From Kutzneria sp. 744 (GTDB taxonomy: Bacteria > Actinomycetota > Actinomycetes > Mycobacteriales > Pseudonocardiaceae), in the NCBI RefSeq assembly GCF_000568255.1, contig NZ_KK037166.1:10422927-10486926 (forward strand): a DNA stretch of 64,000 nucleotides, given 5' to 3'. A model generated the notes under the pieces. That model ran no database searches and had not been told where the DNA came from. It saw only the letters and a list, made by a program, of their open reading frames with translations. This document shows, in pieces, positions 17,405 to 25,845 of the stretch; within the stretch, counting starts at the first letter, position 1; every line of letters begins with the position of its first letter. The translations under genes and the position numbers were made by a program.

Positions 17405-18145
17405 TCAGATCGCCGCAGTGCCGCCGTCGACGGTCAGCTCCATCCCGTTCACATAGCTGGAGTCGTCCGAGGCGAGGAACAACGCGACCGTCGCGATCTC
17501 TTCGGGGCGGCCCATCTCTCCCCGCGGGATCAGGGACTCGAACTGCCGTTTCGTCGCCTCGTCGAACAACTCCTCCTGCTTCGGCGTGGCGACCTGGCCG
17601 GGGGTCAGCACGTTCACCCGGATCCGCCTGTCCTTCAGCTCGGCCAGCCACACCCGGGCGTAGGCCTGCTGCACGGCCTTGCTCGCCGAATACACACTCC
17701 ACTCGGGATAGCCCTTGAGTGAAGCGTTCGACCCGGTCATGAAGATCGAGCCGCCGTCGTTGAACAGCGGCAACGCCTTCTGCACCGTGAACAGCGTGCC
17801 GCGCGCGTTGAGCCCGAAGGTGGCATCGAAGTGCTCCTCGGTGATCTCGCCGAGCTTGCGCTGCTCGCCCGTGCCGGCGCTGGCCCACAACACGTCGATC
17901 GAGCCCTTCTCCTGCCGGACCGTGTCGAACAAGCGGTCCAAGTCGTCCAGATCGGCCGCGTCGCCCGGCACGCCGGTCACGTTCCGGCCGATCTTCTTGA
18001 CGGCGTCGTCCAGCGCTTCCTGCCGCCGGCCCGAGATGAAAACATGCGCTCCTTCGTCGACGAACAGCTTGGCGCCGGCCAGTGCCAAGCCACTTGTCCC
18101 ACCCGTGATCACTGCCACCTTGCCGTCGAGCTTTCCCACTGTCAC
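17405..18145 (-). CDS. short-chain dehydrogenase/reductase (SDR)
   Basis: This 246-residue classical SDR has a cofactor motif TGGTSGLALAG at 14-24, an Arg after strand 2 in SGRR, a catalytic Ser in MTGSNAS and a catalytic YSASK near residue 155. The C-terminal NGMELTVDGG is the normal ending of the family. The GTG start is preceded by a weak site. It is first in an operon with an F420/NADPH oxidoreductase and is divergent from a TetR gene, the classic arrangement in which the TetR protein represses the dehydrogenase operon until an aromatic or quinone-like ligand appears. The substrate is unknown. Confidence 0.88.
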   Translation of the reverse strand: MTVGKLDGKVAVITGGTSGLALAGAKLFVDEGAHVFISGRRQEALDDAVKKIGRNVTGVPGDAADLDDLDRLFDTVRQEKGSIDVLWASAGTGEQRKLGEITEEHFDATFGLNARGTLFTVQKALPLFNDGGSIFMTGSNASLKGYPEWSVYSASKAVQQAYARVWLAELKDRRIRVNVLTPGQVATPKQEELFDEATKRQFESLIPRGEMGRPEEIATVALFLASDDSSYVNGMELTVDGGTAAI

Positions 18146-18173
18146 TCCATTGCCTTGGGGGCGTTCGAAAACG

Positions 18174-18243
18174 GCTATGTAAACCGATCTGTGTGCATAA
18201 CGTATCAGGCGACCAGTTCACGCGCAAGCTATGTACACCGGTC
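18174..18243. promoter_or_regulatory. paired direct repeats in the SDR/TetR divergent promoter
   Basis: Two near-identical 16-base direct repeats face the divergent genes: GCTATGTAAACCGATC at 18174-18189 and GCTATGTACACCGGTC at 18228-18243 (14 of 16 identical). They are spaced 54 bases start to start, about five helical turns. The second lies within 30 bases of the TetR start codon and the first within 30 bases of the SDR start. Each probably overlaps one promoter, so a single TetR-family protein could silence both genes. Confidence 0.6.
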
Positions 18244-18270
18244 GTTATCCACCTCGGCTACACTGGAGGC

Positions 18271-18897
18271 ATGACGGAGCTGGAGAAGGGCCCCCAGGGC
18301 CAGCGGCGCGGCAGGGGCGCTCGCGAGCGCATCCTCAGCGCGTCACAACAGCTGTTCCGCGAGCAAGGCATCAACCAGACCGGTATGGACCAGCTCTGCG
18401 CGGTCGCCGGGGTGTCGAAGCGCACGGCCTACCAGCACTTCAGCGGCAAGGACGAACTCGTCGCCGAGTACCTGCGCCGGTTCGATCCCGACGTCATGTC
18501 CGGTGTGTTCGACCGCACCGACCTCACGCCCCGAGAACGGCTTCTCGCTGTCTTCGAGGCGCCTACGAACGCGACGCAGGACGACGTCACGCCCCTGTGC
18601 CCCTTCATCGGAGCGGCCGTCGAAATCCAGGACCCCGACCACCCCGCACGCCAACGCGCTCACGACTACAAGAAAGCCGTTGCCGCACGGCTGGCCGAGA
18701 CCGCCCGCGAAGCCGGCGCCACCAACCCCGAACAGCTCGGCGAACAACTGGCGCTGCTGCTCGATGGTGCCTCGGCCCGTAACCGGGCCCTCAATGCCGA
18801 AACCTTTCCCACCGCTGCCGCCATCGCTGCCGTCCTCATCGACAGTGCCATCCCCGCGACAGCGCCTCGCTCGGTCGCCTCGCGGTCGAGCACATGA
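18271..18897 (+). CDS. TetR-family transcriptional regulator
   Basis: This 208-residue regulator has an N-terminal TetR helix-turn-helix (ERILSASQQLFREQGINQTG through GVSKRTAYQHFSGKDEL, about residues 17-60). The all-helical ligand domain is of the C-terminal type seen in YcdC-like TetR proteins (LLDGASARNRAL). The start is ATG 18271, close behind GGAGG. It is divergent from the SDR/oxidoreductase operon and probably represses it and itself through the direct repeats between them. A strong hairpin follows its stop. Confidence 0.9.
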   Translation: MTELEKGPQGQRRGRGARERILSASQQLFREQGINQTGMDQLCAVAGVSKRTAYQHFSGKDELVAEYLRRFDPDVMSGVFDRTDLTPRERLLAVFEAPTNATQDDVTPLCPFIGAAVEIQDPDHPARQRAHDYKKAVAARLAETAREAGATNPEQLGEQLALLLDGASARNRALNAETFPTAAAIAAVLIDSAIPATAPRSVASRSST

Positions 18898-18987
18898 GAG
18901 AACCCGCTCGTCGGCTGCTTGTTGAATGGCCTACCAGCCTGGGGAATCCAGGGACTGAGGGCGATCTTCGTGTTGGTCCTTTGCTGA

Positions 18988-19032
18988 CGCGGATGCCGCC
19001 GGACCATCGAGCTCGGTCCGGCGGCATCCGCG
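18988..19032. terminator. bidirectional stem-loop terminator
   Basis: A perfect inverted repeat has an 18-base stem (left arm 18988-19005, right arm 19015-19032) and a 9-base loop. It lies between two convergent genes, the TetR gene ending at 18897 and the secreted-protein gene ending at 19088. There is no T-tract on either side. This is common for actinobacterial I-shaped terminators, and the symmetric stem could stop transcription from both directions. Confidence 0.75.
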
Positions 19033-19087
19033 CCACCGCCATGGCGGCGGCCCACTTCGTCGCGGGCCAGTGCGGTTGCGGCGCTTG

Positions 19088-20428
19088 TCAGCCCTGGAAG
19101 TAGGCGCCTGAGAAGTCGACTGCCGATCCCGGGGCCGGCTGGATCAGGTCCTCCTGCGGTTCGGTGGTCAGGTACCCGATCACCGGGCAGTCGATCAACG
19201 CCTTGACGCTGCCGTAGGGCGCACCGCCGGGTGCGGTGAGGAGATCGGGGTGTTCGGCGGCGAGCTTGAGGATCTGGAACTCGTCGGTCTGCCGGGTGTT
19301 CAGTTTCTGCTGGACCGCCTTCTGCGTCCACTCACCGAACTGCGCCTCCCACAGCGGGCTGTAGGCGTCACGACGGTTGTTCTGCTTGAGCGTGGGGAAG
19401 TCACCCTGGATGTTGAGCGCGTCACCACCGTGGCTCAGCGCCTGCAGCAGCGCCTTGTCGCCCAGCGAGGCGTCTTCGCCGGCGTGGCCGTCCAGGATGA
19501 GGTGCGACAAACCCTGGGCCTGCGGGTTGTTCGCGCCGGTCTGCCCGTTGACGAAGGGGAAGATGCGCTCACGGGCACTGCCGAGGAAGTCGTCGCCGCC
19601 GGGGAAGGCGACATTGTTGAGCGCCGGGACGTATGTCGCGCGCTCCAGCACCGCCGTCGTCGCGTCACTGGCGTCGGTGGAGATGTAGATGATCGACTTG
19701 CCGGAGTCGAACCCCCGGATGAACAACAGGTCGACGGACGCGCCGTGGAACTGTGCCGGGCCGGTGTCCTTGGCGGCCGGATGCACCGCGAGCACGCGGT
19801 CGGCGGTGTTGGTGTGGTGGTCGACGTCGAACGGGCCGTCGCCGACGGCGACGATCGGTGCGTTGTAGACGATCGGGGAGCCCGCGACGCGGATGAAGGG
19901 GCTGTAGCCGGGGCCGCCGACGGCGCCGGGTGTGGCCTGGCTGGGCGGGAACCCGGTCGGCCCTGCCGTCAGCACCCGGCTCGGGCTGAAGTCGGGGACG
20001 CCGGCGAAGTGGATGGTGGCCTCGTTGAAGATGGCGTTGGCCCCGCCGGTGAGGGTGACGTCCTGGACGCAGCTCGGGCAGCCGACCGAGGCGTTGGCGA
20101 GTTTCGGCGCGTAGTTCAGCCCGAGGTCGTCAGCGGCGCCCTGGTCCGAGGCCTCGGTCAGCACGTACCAGACCGTCCGGCCTTTGTAGTCCCCCTTGTG
20201 CAGCGGCAACCGGACGTACTCGTTCTGGAGGTCGACCTTGATCGCGCTCGGCAGGATGGTCTTGCTGACCGGCAGGGTTCCTGTCGTGGCCCCGGTGCCG
20301 GCGTCGGACGGGTGGTCGCCGCCGGTTGCCGAAGCAGCGGCCTGGGGTACGACAGAGGCGAGGACCGATGCCACCGCCAACCCCACGGCGGATAACATGA
20401 TCGCGCGGCGCCGATCGCGAATTCTCAC
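19088..20428 (-). CDS. secreted protein of unknown function
   Basis: This 446-residue exported protein has a signal peptide ending near AAASATGG. The mature part has one CPSC pair near residue 118, an AIFNEATIHFAG segment and a DLLFIRGFDSGKSIIY strand. The C-terminal half is rich in Gln/Asn. No catalytic motif of a known hydrolase is evident. The GTG start follows AAGGAGTG. It is transcribed towards the TetR gene and stands alone. The family appears to be a conserved actinobacterial secreted protein without assigned role; I cannot name it. Confidence 0.7.
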   Translation of the reverse strand: MRIRDRRRAIMLSAVGLAVASVLASVVPQAAASATGGDHPSDAGTGATTGTLPVSKTILPSAIKVDLQNEYVRLPLHKGDYKGRTVWYVLTEASDQGAADDLGLNYAPKLANASVGCPSCVQDVTLTGGANAIFNEATIHFAGVPDFSPSRVLTAGPTGFPPSQATPGAVGGPGYSPFIRVAGSPIVYNAPIVAVGDGPFDVDHHTNTADRVLAVHPAAKDTGPAQFHGASVDLLFIRGFDSGKSIIYISTDASDATTAVLERATYVPALNNVAFPGGDDFLGSARERIFPFVNGQTGANNPQAQGLSHLILDGHAGEDASLGDKALLQALSHGGDALNIQGDFPTLKQNNRRDAYSPLWEAQFGEWTQKAVQQKLNTRQTDEFQILKLAAEHPDLLTAPGGAPYGSVKALIDCPVIGYLTTEPQEDLIQPAPGSAVDFSGAYFQG

Positions 20429-20832
20429 GAAACACTCCTTGCCGTTACGGGAAAAGCACGACGCGCGAGCCGAACATGGCGCTGTGGCAGGGGAATCGCG
20501 GAGTGTTCGAGCTCGACGGCGGTGACGCTACGCCCCACCGGGCCGATTGCTCCTTACAGAAGACTTATCGGCTCATTACGTCGACCGACCCCAAGCGGGA
20601 CAAGCCAATCCGTACCGCGGGCAGCCTGCCGGCATGGACGCCAACCGTGGGGTCAGCGGGGTACGCCGGTCGAGAAGTCGCCCGGGTGACAGGGTTCTCC
20701 CGATCGCGCGCCGGCGGGAGGTCGTGACAACTCAGGCAGAGTTACGCCGCCTTCTCACCAGTTCTTCAAGTGGATGCACTCGGATGAAGAGATTGACGAG
20801 TCACCGTCGAAAGCCCCTGCGGGGGAGCCGAA
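20429..20832. other. intergenic region, no convincing gene
   Basis: About 400 bases separate two leftward genes. Short rightward frames exist but show no coherent protein. The left edge holds the promoter and AAGGAG site of the secreted-protein gene. A short GCCCCTGCGGGG-type hairpin near 20813-20825 could terminate the rhomboid-like gene. Confidence 0.4.
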
Positions 20833-21579
20833 TCAGCGGTCCGTGACAGGAACGAAGCCTGCCGCGGCGTTGGACCTTGGGGCAGAGCCCACACCGCAGC
20901 ATGTGATGACCAGCGCCATCGCCATCCCGGACAGCAAGGAAACGCCGTGCAGGTCAGCGGCGACCGTCAGTGCGACAGCGCAGGCAACCGATCCGGCCAA
21001 CGCGAGTCCCCGAGCGCGAACAACGCACAACACCACGACAGCGGCAAAGGCAGCGGCCACTGCGGCGGCCCGGATCCCACCGAAGCCCCAGCCCGTCAAC
21101 GCGGCGATGTAGCACACGACAGCCCCCACCGCCCACCGGCTCGCGTCCCGCCGGTCTGCCAGCAACCAGACCACCGCCCCGCCCGCGAGCCCGCAGATCG
21201 CGATCGAATCGCCACCGCCGGGTTCCCCCCAGGCATACGCGGCGATCTGGCCGCCGATCGTTCCGGCGGCGAACAGCACCGCCCATCGCCAGCGGCCGAA
21301 CAGTCGCTCGGCGACCACGCCGACAACCACCAGAGTGACCAGGTTCGTCACCACCTGGTACCAGCCCAGGGTCTGCACGAGCAGCGGTGTCACCAACCGC
21401 CACCACTGACCGGCCTCCAGCGCGCCCGGTTCACGCTCCAACGCCGGCACCACTAAAGGCGCCGCATACTGCACAACCGCCGCGACCGCGGCAACGCCGA
21501 CCGCCGTGGCCGCGATGATCGGCTTCCGCTCCGCTGTCTCCACATTCTCAGGACGGATGATCCACCGCACCGGTTGCAT
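20833..21579 (-). CDS. rhomboid-like membrane protein lacking the canonical GxSG serine
   Basis: This 248-residue polytopic protein has about six or seven membrane helices. Rhomboid-fold features are the GQWWRLVTPLLVQ entry helix, the VVTNLVTLVVVG segment and VAERLFGRWRW in helix 2/3. A loop DSIAICGLAGG sits where proteases have GASGAIFGL, and HGVSLLSG occupies the helix carrying the catalytic His. The usual Gly-x-Ser-Gly is absent; a Ser lies a few residues earlier. It may therefore be an inactive rhomboid-like (iRhom/derlin-type) protein or have a shifted nucleophile. It is transcribed away from the neighbouring membrane protein gene with about 100 bases between. Confidence 0.65.
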   Translation of the reverse strand: MQPVRWIIRPENVETAERKPIIAATAVGVAAVAAVVQYAAPLVVPALEREPGALEAGQWWRLVTPLLVQTLGWYQVVTNLVTLVVVGVVAERLFGRWRWAVLFAAGTIGGQIAAYAWGEPGGGDSIAICGLAGGAVVWLLADRRDASRWAVGAVVCYIAALTGWGFGGIRAAAVAAAFAAVVVLCVVRARGLALAGSVACAVALTVAADLHGVSLLSGMAMALVITCCGVGSAPRSNAAAGFVPVTDR

Positions 21580-21682
21580 TGGACGGCACTTCGGTCGGGT
21601 CGGCGTGGAAAGCGTTGCGGGCGGGGGACATCTCAGTCATTGATGTGTCAATCGGCCAGGGTGGGCTCAGCGGGGACCGGGG

Positions 21683-22705
21683 TCAACCCAGGAAGTAGCT
21701 TGGTGGCTGCTGGCGCAGGGTGGTCGCCGCCCTCGCCAGGTCGCTTTCCGGGATTGCCGCTGACGCCGTGCTGATCTGGATGACCCGGTCGCCTCTGCGG
21801 GCGAGGTAGAGCGACGCCCACCCGTTGGGCGGTTTGGAGACTCGCCAGACGTCGGGGGCGGCCGTGACGCACGGCGCGGCGGCCTTGCTGTCGCTGCCCA
21901 GGTTGGGGATCACGCAGTCGGCCGGGGGGTTGAACCCCGCGGGCGCGGACGTCTGGACCACCGCGATGTTCAGCGAGGCGTCGGCCGCCGACAGCGTGGA
22001 GGGCCCGTCCGCCTGCTGGCGCGCCGACGTGGGCCGCAGCCAGAAGGCGAAGGAGGACCCGGAGTCTTCGACGTGGTACTCGATGATCGTGTAGCCGGGC
22101 AGGTCCGGGGCGAACAGTGGATGCGGGAAGGCCGCCAGCTGGGCGCCTCTGCCGGCGGCCTCGTTTGCGTCGCGGGCGGCCCGCTGGATCGGATCCACCA
22201 CCATCGCCGTGGGGATCAGCGCAACCACCATCACCGCCACGATGACCCGCCACCGCGGCCGGGCGCCCGGCCCGCCGACGAACGCGGCTGCCGCATAGCC
22301 GCCGGCCGCCACCACGGCCACCGCGATCACCGTGGCCGGCTCTTGCCACTGGCCAAGGCCTGAGGCGTAGGGGGCGAGCATGGTCAGGCCCCGCGTCAGC
22401 GCCACCAGCGCCACCGGGGCCAGCAGGGCTGTCAGCCCGGGCCGCCTCACTCGTACGATCAGCAGCAGCGGCCAGGACAGCGCCAAGGCTGCGAGCACAG
22501 CGGCCGCCAACTCGCCCAGCGCCCCCAGTTCCTTGTCGGCGATGGTGAGGGCGAACGCGGTCACCGCCAGGCCGAGCACACCGCCGACAGCCGCAGCCCG
22601 AGCGCATTGCCCCGCCAGCCCACGCGCGGGAAGGCCCTGTTCGGCCGACGCGGCCGGTCGTTTGTGCACAGCGGGAATCCTCGCGCCTGCTCCCCGGCCC
22701 GGCAT
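21683..22705 (-). CDS. membrane-anchored protein of unknown function
   Basis: This 340-residue protein has five or six hydrophobic segments in its first 180 residues, followed by an extracytoplasmic domain of about 150 residues. The domain contains two cysteines (ADCVIPN and APCVTA) likely to pair outside the cell, and a PDLPGYTIIEYHVEDSG segment. I do not recognise the family. The ATG at 22705 was chosen because the frame upstream is low-complexity. It follows the MerR gene after a gap of about 215 bases and is probably separate. Confidence 0.65.
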   Translation of the reverse strand: MPGRGAGARIPAVHKRPAASAEQGLPARGLAGQCARAAAVGGVLGLAVTAFALTIADKELGALGELAAAVLAALALSWPLLLIVRVRRPGLTALLAPVALVALTRGLTMLAPYASGLGQWQEPATVIAVAVVAAGGYAAAAFVGGPGARPRWRVIVAVMVVALIPTAMVVDPIQRAARDANEAAGRGAQLAAFPHPLFAPDLPGYTIIEYHVEDSGSSFAFWLRPTSARQQADGPSTLSAADASLNIAVVQTSAPAGFNPPADCVIPNLGSDSKAAAPCVTAAPDVWRVSKPPNGWASLYLARRGDRVIQISTASAAIPESDLARAATTLRQQPPSYFLG

Positions 22706-22921
22706 CCGGGCAACTACTCAATTCCCAGCCACGCCCCAGCAAGTCCGCACGGCCAGCCAGCACCGCCGACACAGGCTGAACGGGCGCCGGACCCGCCGGT
22801 CGGCCACGCGGCCGAGCCCGAACCGCGAGAATCGCTGATGGACCGCCTGCGGGCTGGCGCCCAGGGGTCCAGTAGACCATCCGCATCTGCCGATGTGCGT
22901 TTGTCCGGAGTCGGCCGGAGA

Positions 22922-23659
22922 TCAGGTGTCGGGCACGGCGATGCTGCGCCGCAGGGCACGGTGGGCGAGCACATCGAGGATCCGCTGCCACGCCGGTGAT
23001 GCCTCGGTGACCAGGGAGGAGACCACCGTCCTGCTCCCTGGCCGGCTGAGGTCGCCTTCGTGTTCGAGCTCCCAGGCGTCCAGGTCATCGATGAGCTGGT
23101 CCACCCGTGGATCGTGCGGATCCCAGTCGACTGCTTGATCACAGGCCAGGTACAGGCGCGTCCGGTCGGGGTCGGCGAAGCCGGCGTTCTTGTCCTGTAT
23201 CCACTGAGAGGTGGCGCGCGGGTCCAGTGCCTGTATCAAGATGCGCGCGTCCCGCTCCAGTCGCACGGTCCGTTCGCTGACCCCGATGCCGCGCATCCGG
23301 TCCAGGATGGCGACCACTTCGGGCGGCAGGACCAGCCGTTCACCGCCGGCCAGTTCGGCGATCCGGCGCCGGTGCTCGGCGAGCCGGTCGATCTTGCGCT
23401 GCAGGTCGGCGTCGATGTCGGTGATGGCCGCGGCGAACTCGGTCGGCTGGGCGTGCAGCAGCGCGTCGATGCGGGCCAGCGGCACCCCGGCATCGGCCAG
23501 GGTCCTGATCCGGATGAGGTCCACCGCTGCTTGCGCGTTGTAGCGGCGGTAGCCGGAGGCGTCGCGGTCGGGCTCGGCCAACAGGCCGATGCGGTGGTAG
23601 TGGCGGACGGTGCGTACGGTCACGCCGGCGGTCGCCGCGAGTTGGCTGATCGTGAGCAC
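22922..23659 (-). CDS. MerR-family transcriptional regulator
   Basis: This 245-residue regulator has an N-terminal MerR winged helix (ISQLAATAGVTVRTVRHYHR, then SGYRRY, residues 4-42) and a coiled-coil dimer helix near residues 75-105. A C-terminal effector region of about 140 residues has no metal-binding cysteines, which points to an organic ligand rather than a metal. The GTG start follows GGAGGAGG. It lies 27 bases downstream of an alpha/beta hydrolase gene whose promoter contains a MerR-type palindrome (24640-24660), so it probably controls that operon and itself. Confidence 0.9.
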   Translation of the reverse strand: MLTISQLAATAGVTVRTVRHYHRIGLLAEPDRDASGYRRYNAQAAVDLIRIRTLADAGVPLARIDALLHAQPTEFAAAITDIDADLQRKIDRLAEHRRRIAELAGGERLVLPPEVVAILDRMRGIGVSERTVRLERDARILIQALDPRATSQWIQDKNAGFADPDRTRLYLACDQAVDWDPHDPRVDQLIDDLDAWELEHEGDLSRPGSRTVVSSLVTEASPAWQRILDVLAHRALRRSIAVPDT

Positions 23660-23686
23660 CGTCCTCCTCCGACTGTCGTGACGACT

Positions 23687-24625
23687 CTAGGCGCGGGCCG
23701 CGCGGTCCACCACGTCGCGGATCGCCTGGACCACGACATCAGGCCGCTGGAAGCAGAGCTGACTGTGGCCGATGCCGGAGACGGTGCGTTGTTCCCCGTG
23801 CGAGACCGCGCTCACCAGGGCGGCGATCATCCTCCGCTTGCCCTCACCAATCTCCCGCAGCGTCCGCTCCGCTATACGCAGCCGCGTTTGCTGCGACGTC
23901 AGCGCGCGCTGGGCGGGGTCGACGCCCTCCGCGGTGAGCGCGATCAGCGGGACGTCGGGGATGTCCGGTCCGGCCCGTAGTTCCTCGGCGAGTGCGACGA
24001 GGTTGCCGCGCTCGGCGAAGCCGGCCTGGAGCCATTCGTCGCTCGTGTGGGCATCGATCAGCGGCAGCCGCACGTGCTCCGGGTATCCCGCCAACAACTC
24101 GGTGTACATCTCGCGCAGGGCTGGGCGCATCTGCTGGATCTGCGCCGGATCAGGCGCCATCCGCTCGCCCGCGGCCAGGGCCGCCTCGGCGGGCATGAAG
24201 TCGTCCCAGTCGCGATGGAAGGCATCCAACCAGACCAGCCCGGCCACCTCGCGTGGGTGCAGCTGCGCGAACCGATGCGCGTAGGCGCCGCCGAGGGAGT
24301 GCGCCACCACAACGTAGGGGGCGGCGATGTCCTGGGCGTGCAGCAACTCGTGCAGTTCCGTGGCGACCGCGGCGGCGGTGCGTGGCAGTGGCAGCGGATC
24401 GCTGTAGCCCGTGCCGCCGCGGTCGTACACAACGGCGGTGGTGAACCGCGAGACCTGTTGCTGGACCAGGAAGTAGTCCAGACCGACCGAGCTGGCACCG
24501 GGCAGGAAGACGACGGCCGGTCCGTCGCTGCCCGTCCGACGCACGAAAACGCGGCGGCCGTCGATCTCCTGGAACCCACCGGTCGGCGGAGCGGGCCGAG
24601 CCGCGGAAGTGATGTTCTCCGTCAT
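23687..24625 (-). CDS. alpha/beta-fold hydrolase
   Basis: This 312-residue cytoplasmic hydrolase has an oxyanion region VVFLPGASSVG near residue 40, a nucleophile elbow VVAHSLGGAYA near residue 108, an acid in WLDAFHRDW or LTAEGVDP, and a catalytic His in VSGIGHSQL near residue 288. The fold matches proline iminopeptidase/epoxide-hydrolase type enzymes; the substrate is not predictable. The ATG at 24625 lies only a few bases from the predicted transcription start, so the mRNA is probably leaderless. It is co-transcribed with the downstream MerR gene. Confidence 0.85.
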   Translation of the reverse strand: MTENITSAARPAPPTGGFQEIDGRRVFVRRTGSDGPAVVFLPGASSVGLDYFLVQQQVSRFTTAVVYDRGGTGYSDPLPLPRTAAAVATELHELLHAQDIAAPYVVVAHSLGGAYAHRFAQLHPREVAGLVWLDAFHRDWDDFMPAEAALAAGERMAPDPAQIQQMRPALREMYTELLAGYPEHVRLPLIDAHTSDEWLQAGFAERGNLVALAEELRAGPDIPDVPLIALTAEGVDPAQRALTSQQTRLRIAERTLREIGEGKRRMIAALVSAVSHGEQRTVSGIGHSQLCFQRPDVVVQAIRDVVDRAARA

Positions 24626-24632
24626 GGGACAA

Positions 24633-24663
24633 GGCTCGAACCCTGACCTACGGTCAGGGTCAA
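24633..24663 (-). promoter_or_regulatory. MerR-type promoter with perfect palindromic operator
   Basis: Read leftward, a TTGACC -35 element (24663-24658) is followed by a 19-base spacer and a weak -10 (CGAGCC, 24638-24633). The long spacer is filled by a perfect inverted repeat ACCCTGACC-TAC-GGTCAGGGT at 24640-24660. Overlong 19-base spacers with a central dyad are the hallmark of MerR-activated promoters, where the activator untwists the DNA. It drives the hydrolase/MerR operon. Confidence 0.75.
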
Positions 24664-24718
24664 GCCCGTCGGCCGCTCCCCGGAAGGGCAAGGCGCGCTG
24701 GTGCCGGAAGTCCGGCTG

Positions 24719-25588
24719 TCAGCCCGGCGAGCGGACCAGGACTTCGGCGAACCGGTCCGCGGCGGTGGCGTCGGCGAACGGCAGGAACAGCGACGGCTCG
24801 ATCAGCTCGACCTCCAGCACGCAATAGCGGCCGTTGTCATCACGGACGAGGTCCACGCGGGCGTAGGCCGGCGTGCCCAGCCGACGCCCGACGGACTCCA
24901 ATGCCTTGGTGGCAACGAAGATCTGGTCGGGCGACGCGCTGTGCTCGGTGTTGGCCTCGGCCGCGAACAGCGCCTCCACCGCCCCGGCCCGGGGCAGAGT
25001 GACACGTTTGCTGGCGGCGTGGCTGAACGTTCCGCCGAAGAACACCATCGGCCACTCACCGTCCTCGGCGACCGACGCCAACAGCGGCTGGATCAGGACG
25101 GTCAGGCCAGCGGCGTGCAGGCGGGCGACGTGCGCGGTCGCGTTGCCATGCTCGTCGGGTCCGTACCAGGCAGCGTCGCGGCTGCCCGCGCCCACGGCCG
25201 GCTTCACCACGAATCTGCCGTCCGGGAACCGCGCGGTCGCGCCGGGATGCGCGAACACCGTCGGGGTGATCGACACGCCGTCCTCCGCCAGTTCGGCGAG
25301 GTACTGCTTGTCCAGGTTCCATCGCACGGTCGCGGGTGGGTTCACCAGTTCGCTGACGGTGTCCACGCCTTCGACCCAGTTCAGGAACTCGGGCAGGTGC
25401 TGTGGGTAGTCCCAGGCCGAGCGCAGCACCACCCGGTCATAGCTGGACCAGGCCACGCCGGGGTCGTTCCAGTCCACGACATCGACCGCCACACCGGTTC
25501 GCTTCAGTGCGCTCAGCGCGATCGGCTCGTCCTCGTCCAGTCCCCGTGCTTCCCGCGCCGTCACCCACGCCAACCGCTCGATCATCAT
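24719..25588 (-). CDS. ATP-grasp domain ligase
   Basis: This 289-residue cytoplasmic enzyme shows the ATP-grasp plan. An N-terminal Rossmann-like part has RVVLRSAWDYPQH near residue 53. The nucleotide-binding FVVKPAVGAGSRD is near residue 125, and the C-terminal metal-binding strand VLEVELIEPSLFLP is near residue 258. Members of this RimK/glutathione-synthetase-like group make amide or peptide bonds in small-molecule pathways, for example the D-cycloserine ligase DcsG. The substrate here is unknown. Tandem ATG codons leave the start ambiguous by one residue. It stands alone on the strand. Confidence 0.82.
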   Translation of the reverse strand: MMIERLAWVTAREARGLDEDEPIALSALKRTGVAVDVVDWNDPGVAWSSYDRVVLRSAWDYPQHLPEFLNWVEGVDTVSELVNPPATVRWNLDKQYLAELAEDGVSITPTVFAHPGATARFPDGRFVVKPAVGAGSRDAAWYGPDEHGNATAHVARLHAAGLTVLIQPLLASVAEDGEWPMVFFGGTFSHAASKRVTLPRAGAVEALFAAEANTEHSASPDQIFVATKALESVGRRLGTPAYARVDLVRDDNGRYCVLEVELIEPSLFLPFADATAADRFAEVLVRSPG

Positions 25589-25845
25589 CGGATAGTAGGT
25601 GAGCTGCTCCGGATCTGGTGGAGACCGTGATGTGCCCTGAGTTTCGTGGAGCCGGCTCGCTGGACTTCAGTGATGTGCCCCGGGAGCCGGTCCCGGTCCA
25701 GTCCTTCGACGATGCGTCGCCATTGTGACTTCGCGCCGTTCGCTGCGGCGCTTCGTACGACGGATGGGATGATCGGCGGTATGCGGACTTGGTGACACGT
25801 GGTCTGCTTGAAGGTACTTGCCTTGATGGGGATTGAGGTATGGAA

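Noticed and set aside
25589-25830. Possible transposase remnant beside the ATP-grasp gene
   Set aside because: A leftward frame with KSQWRRIVEGLDRDRLPGH looked protein-like, and GTGATGTGCCC occurs twice, but I could not match any transposase family or find ends.
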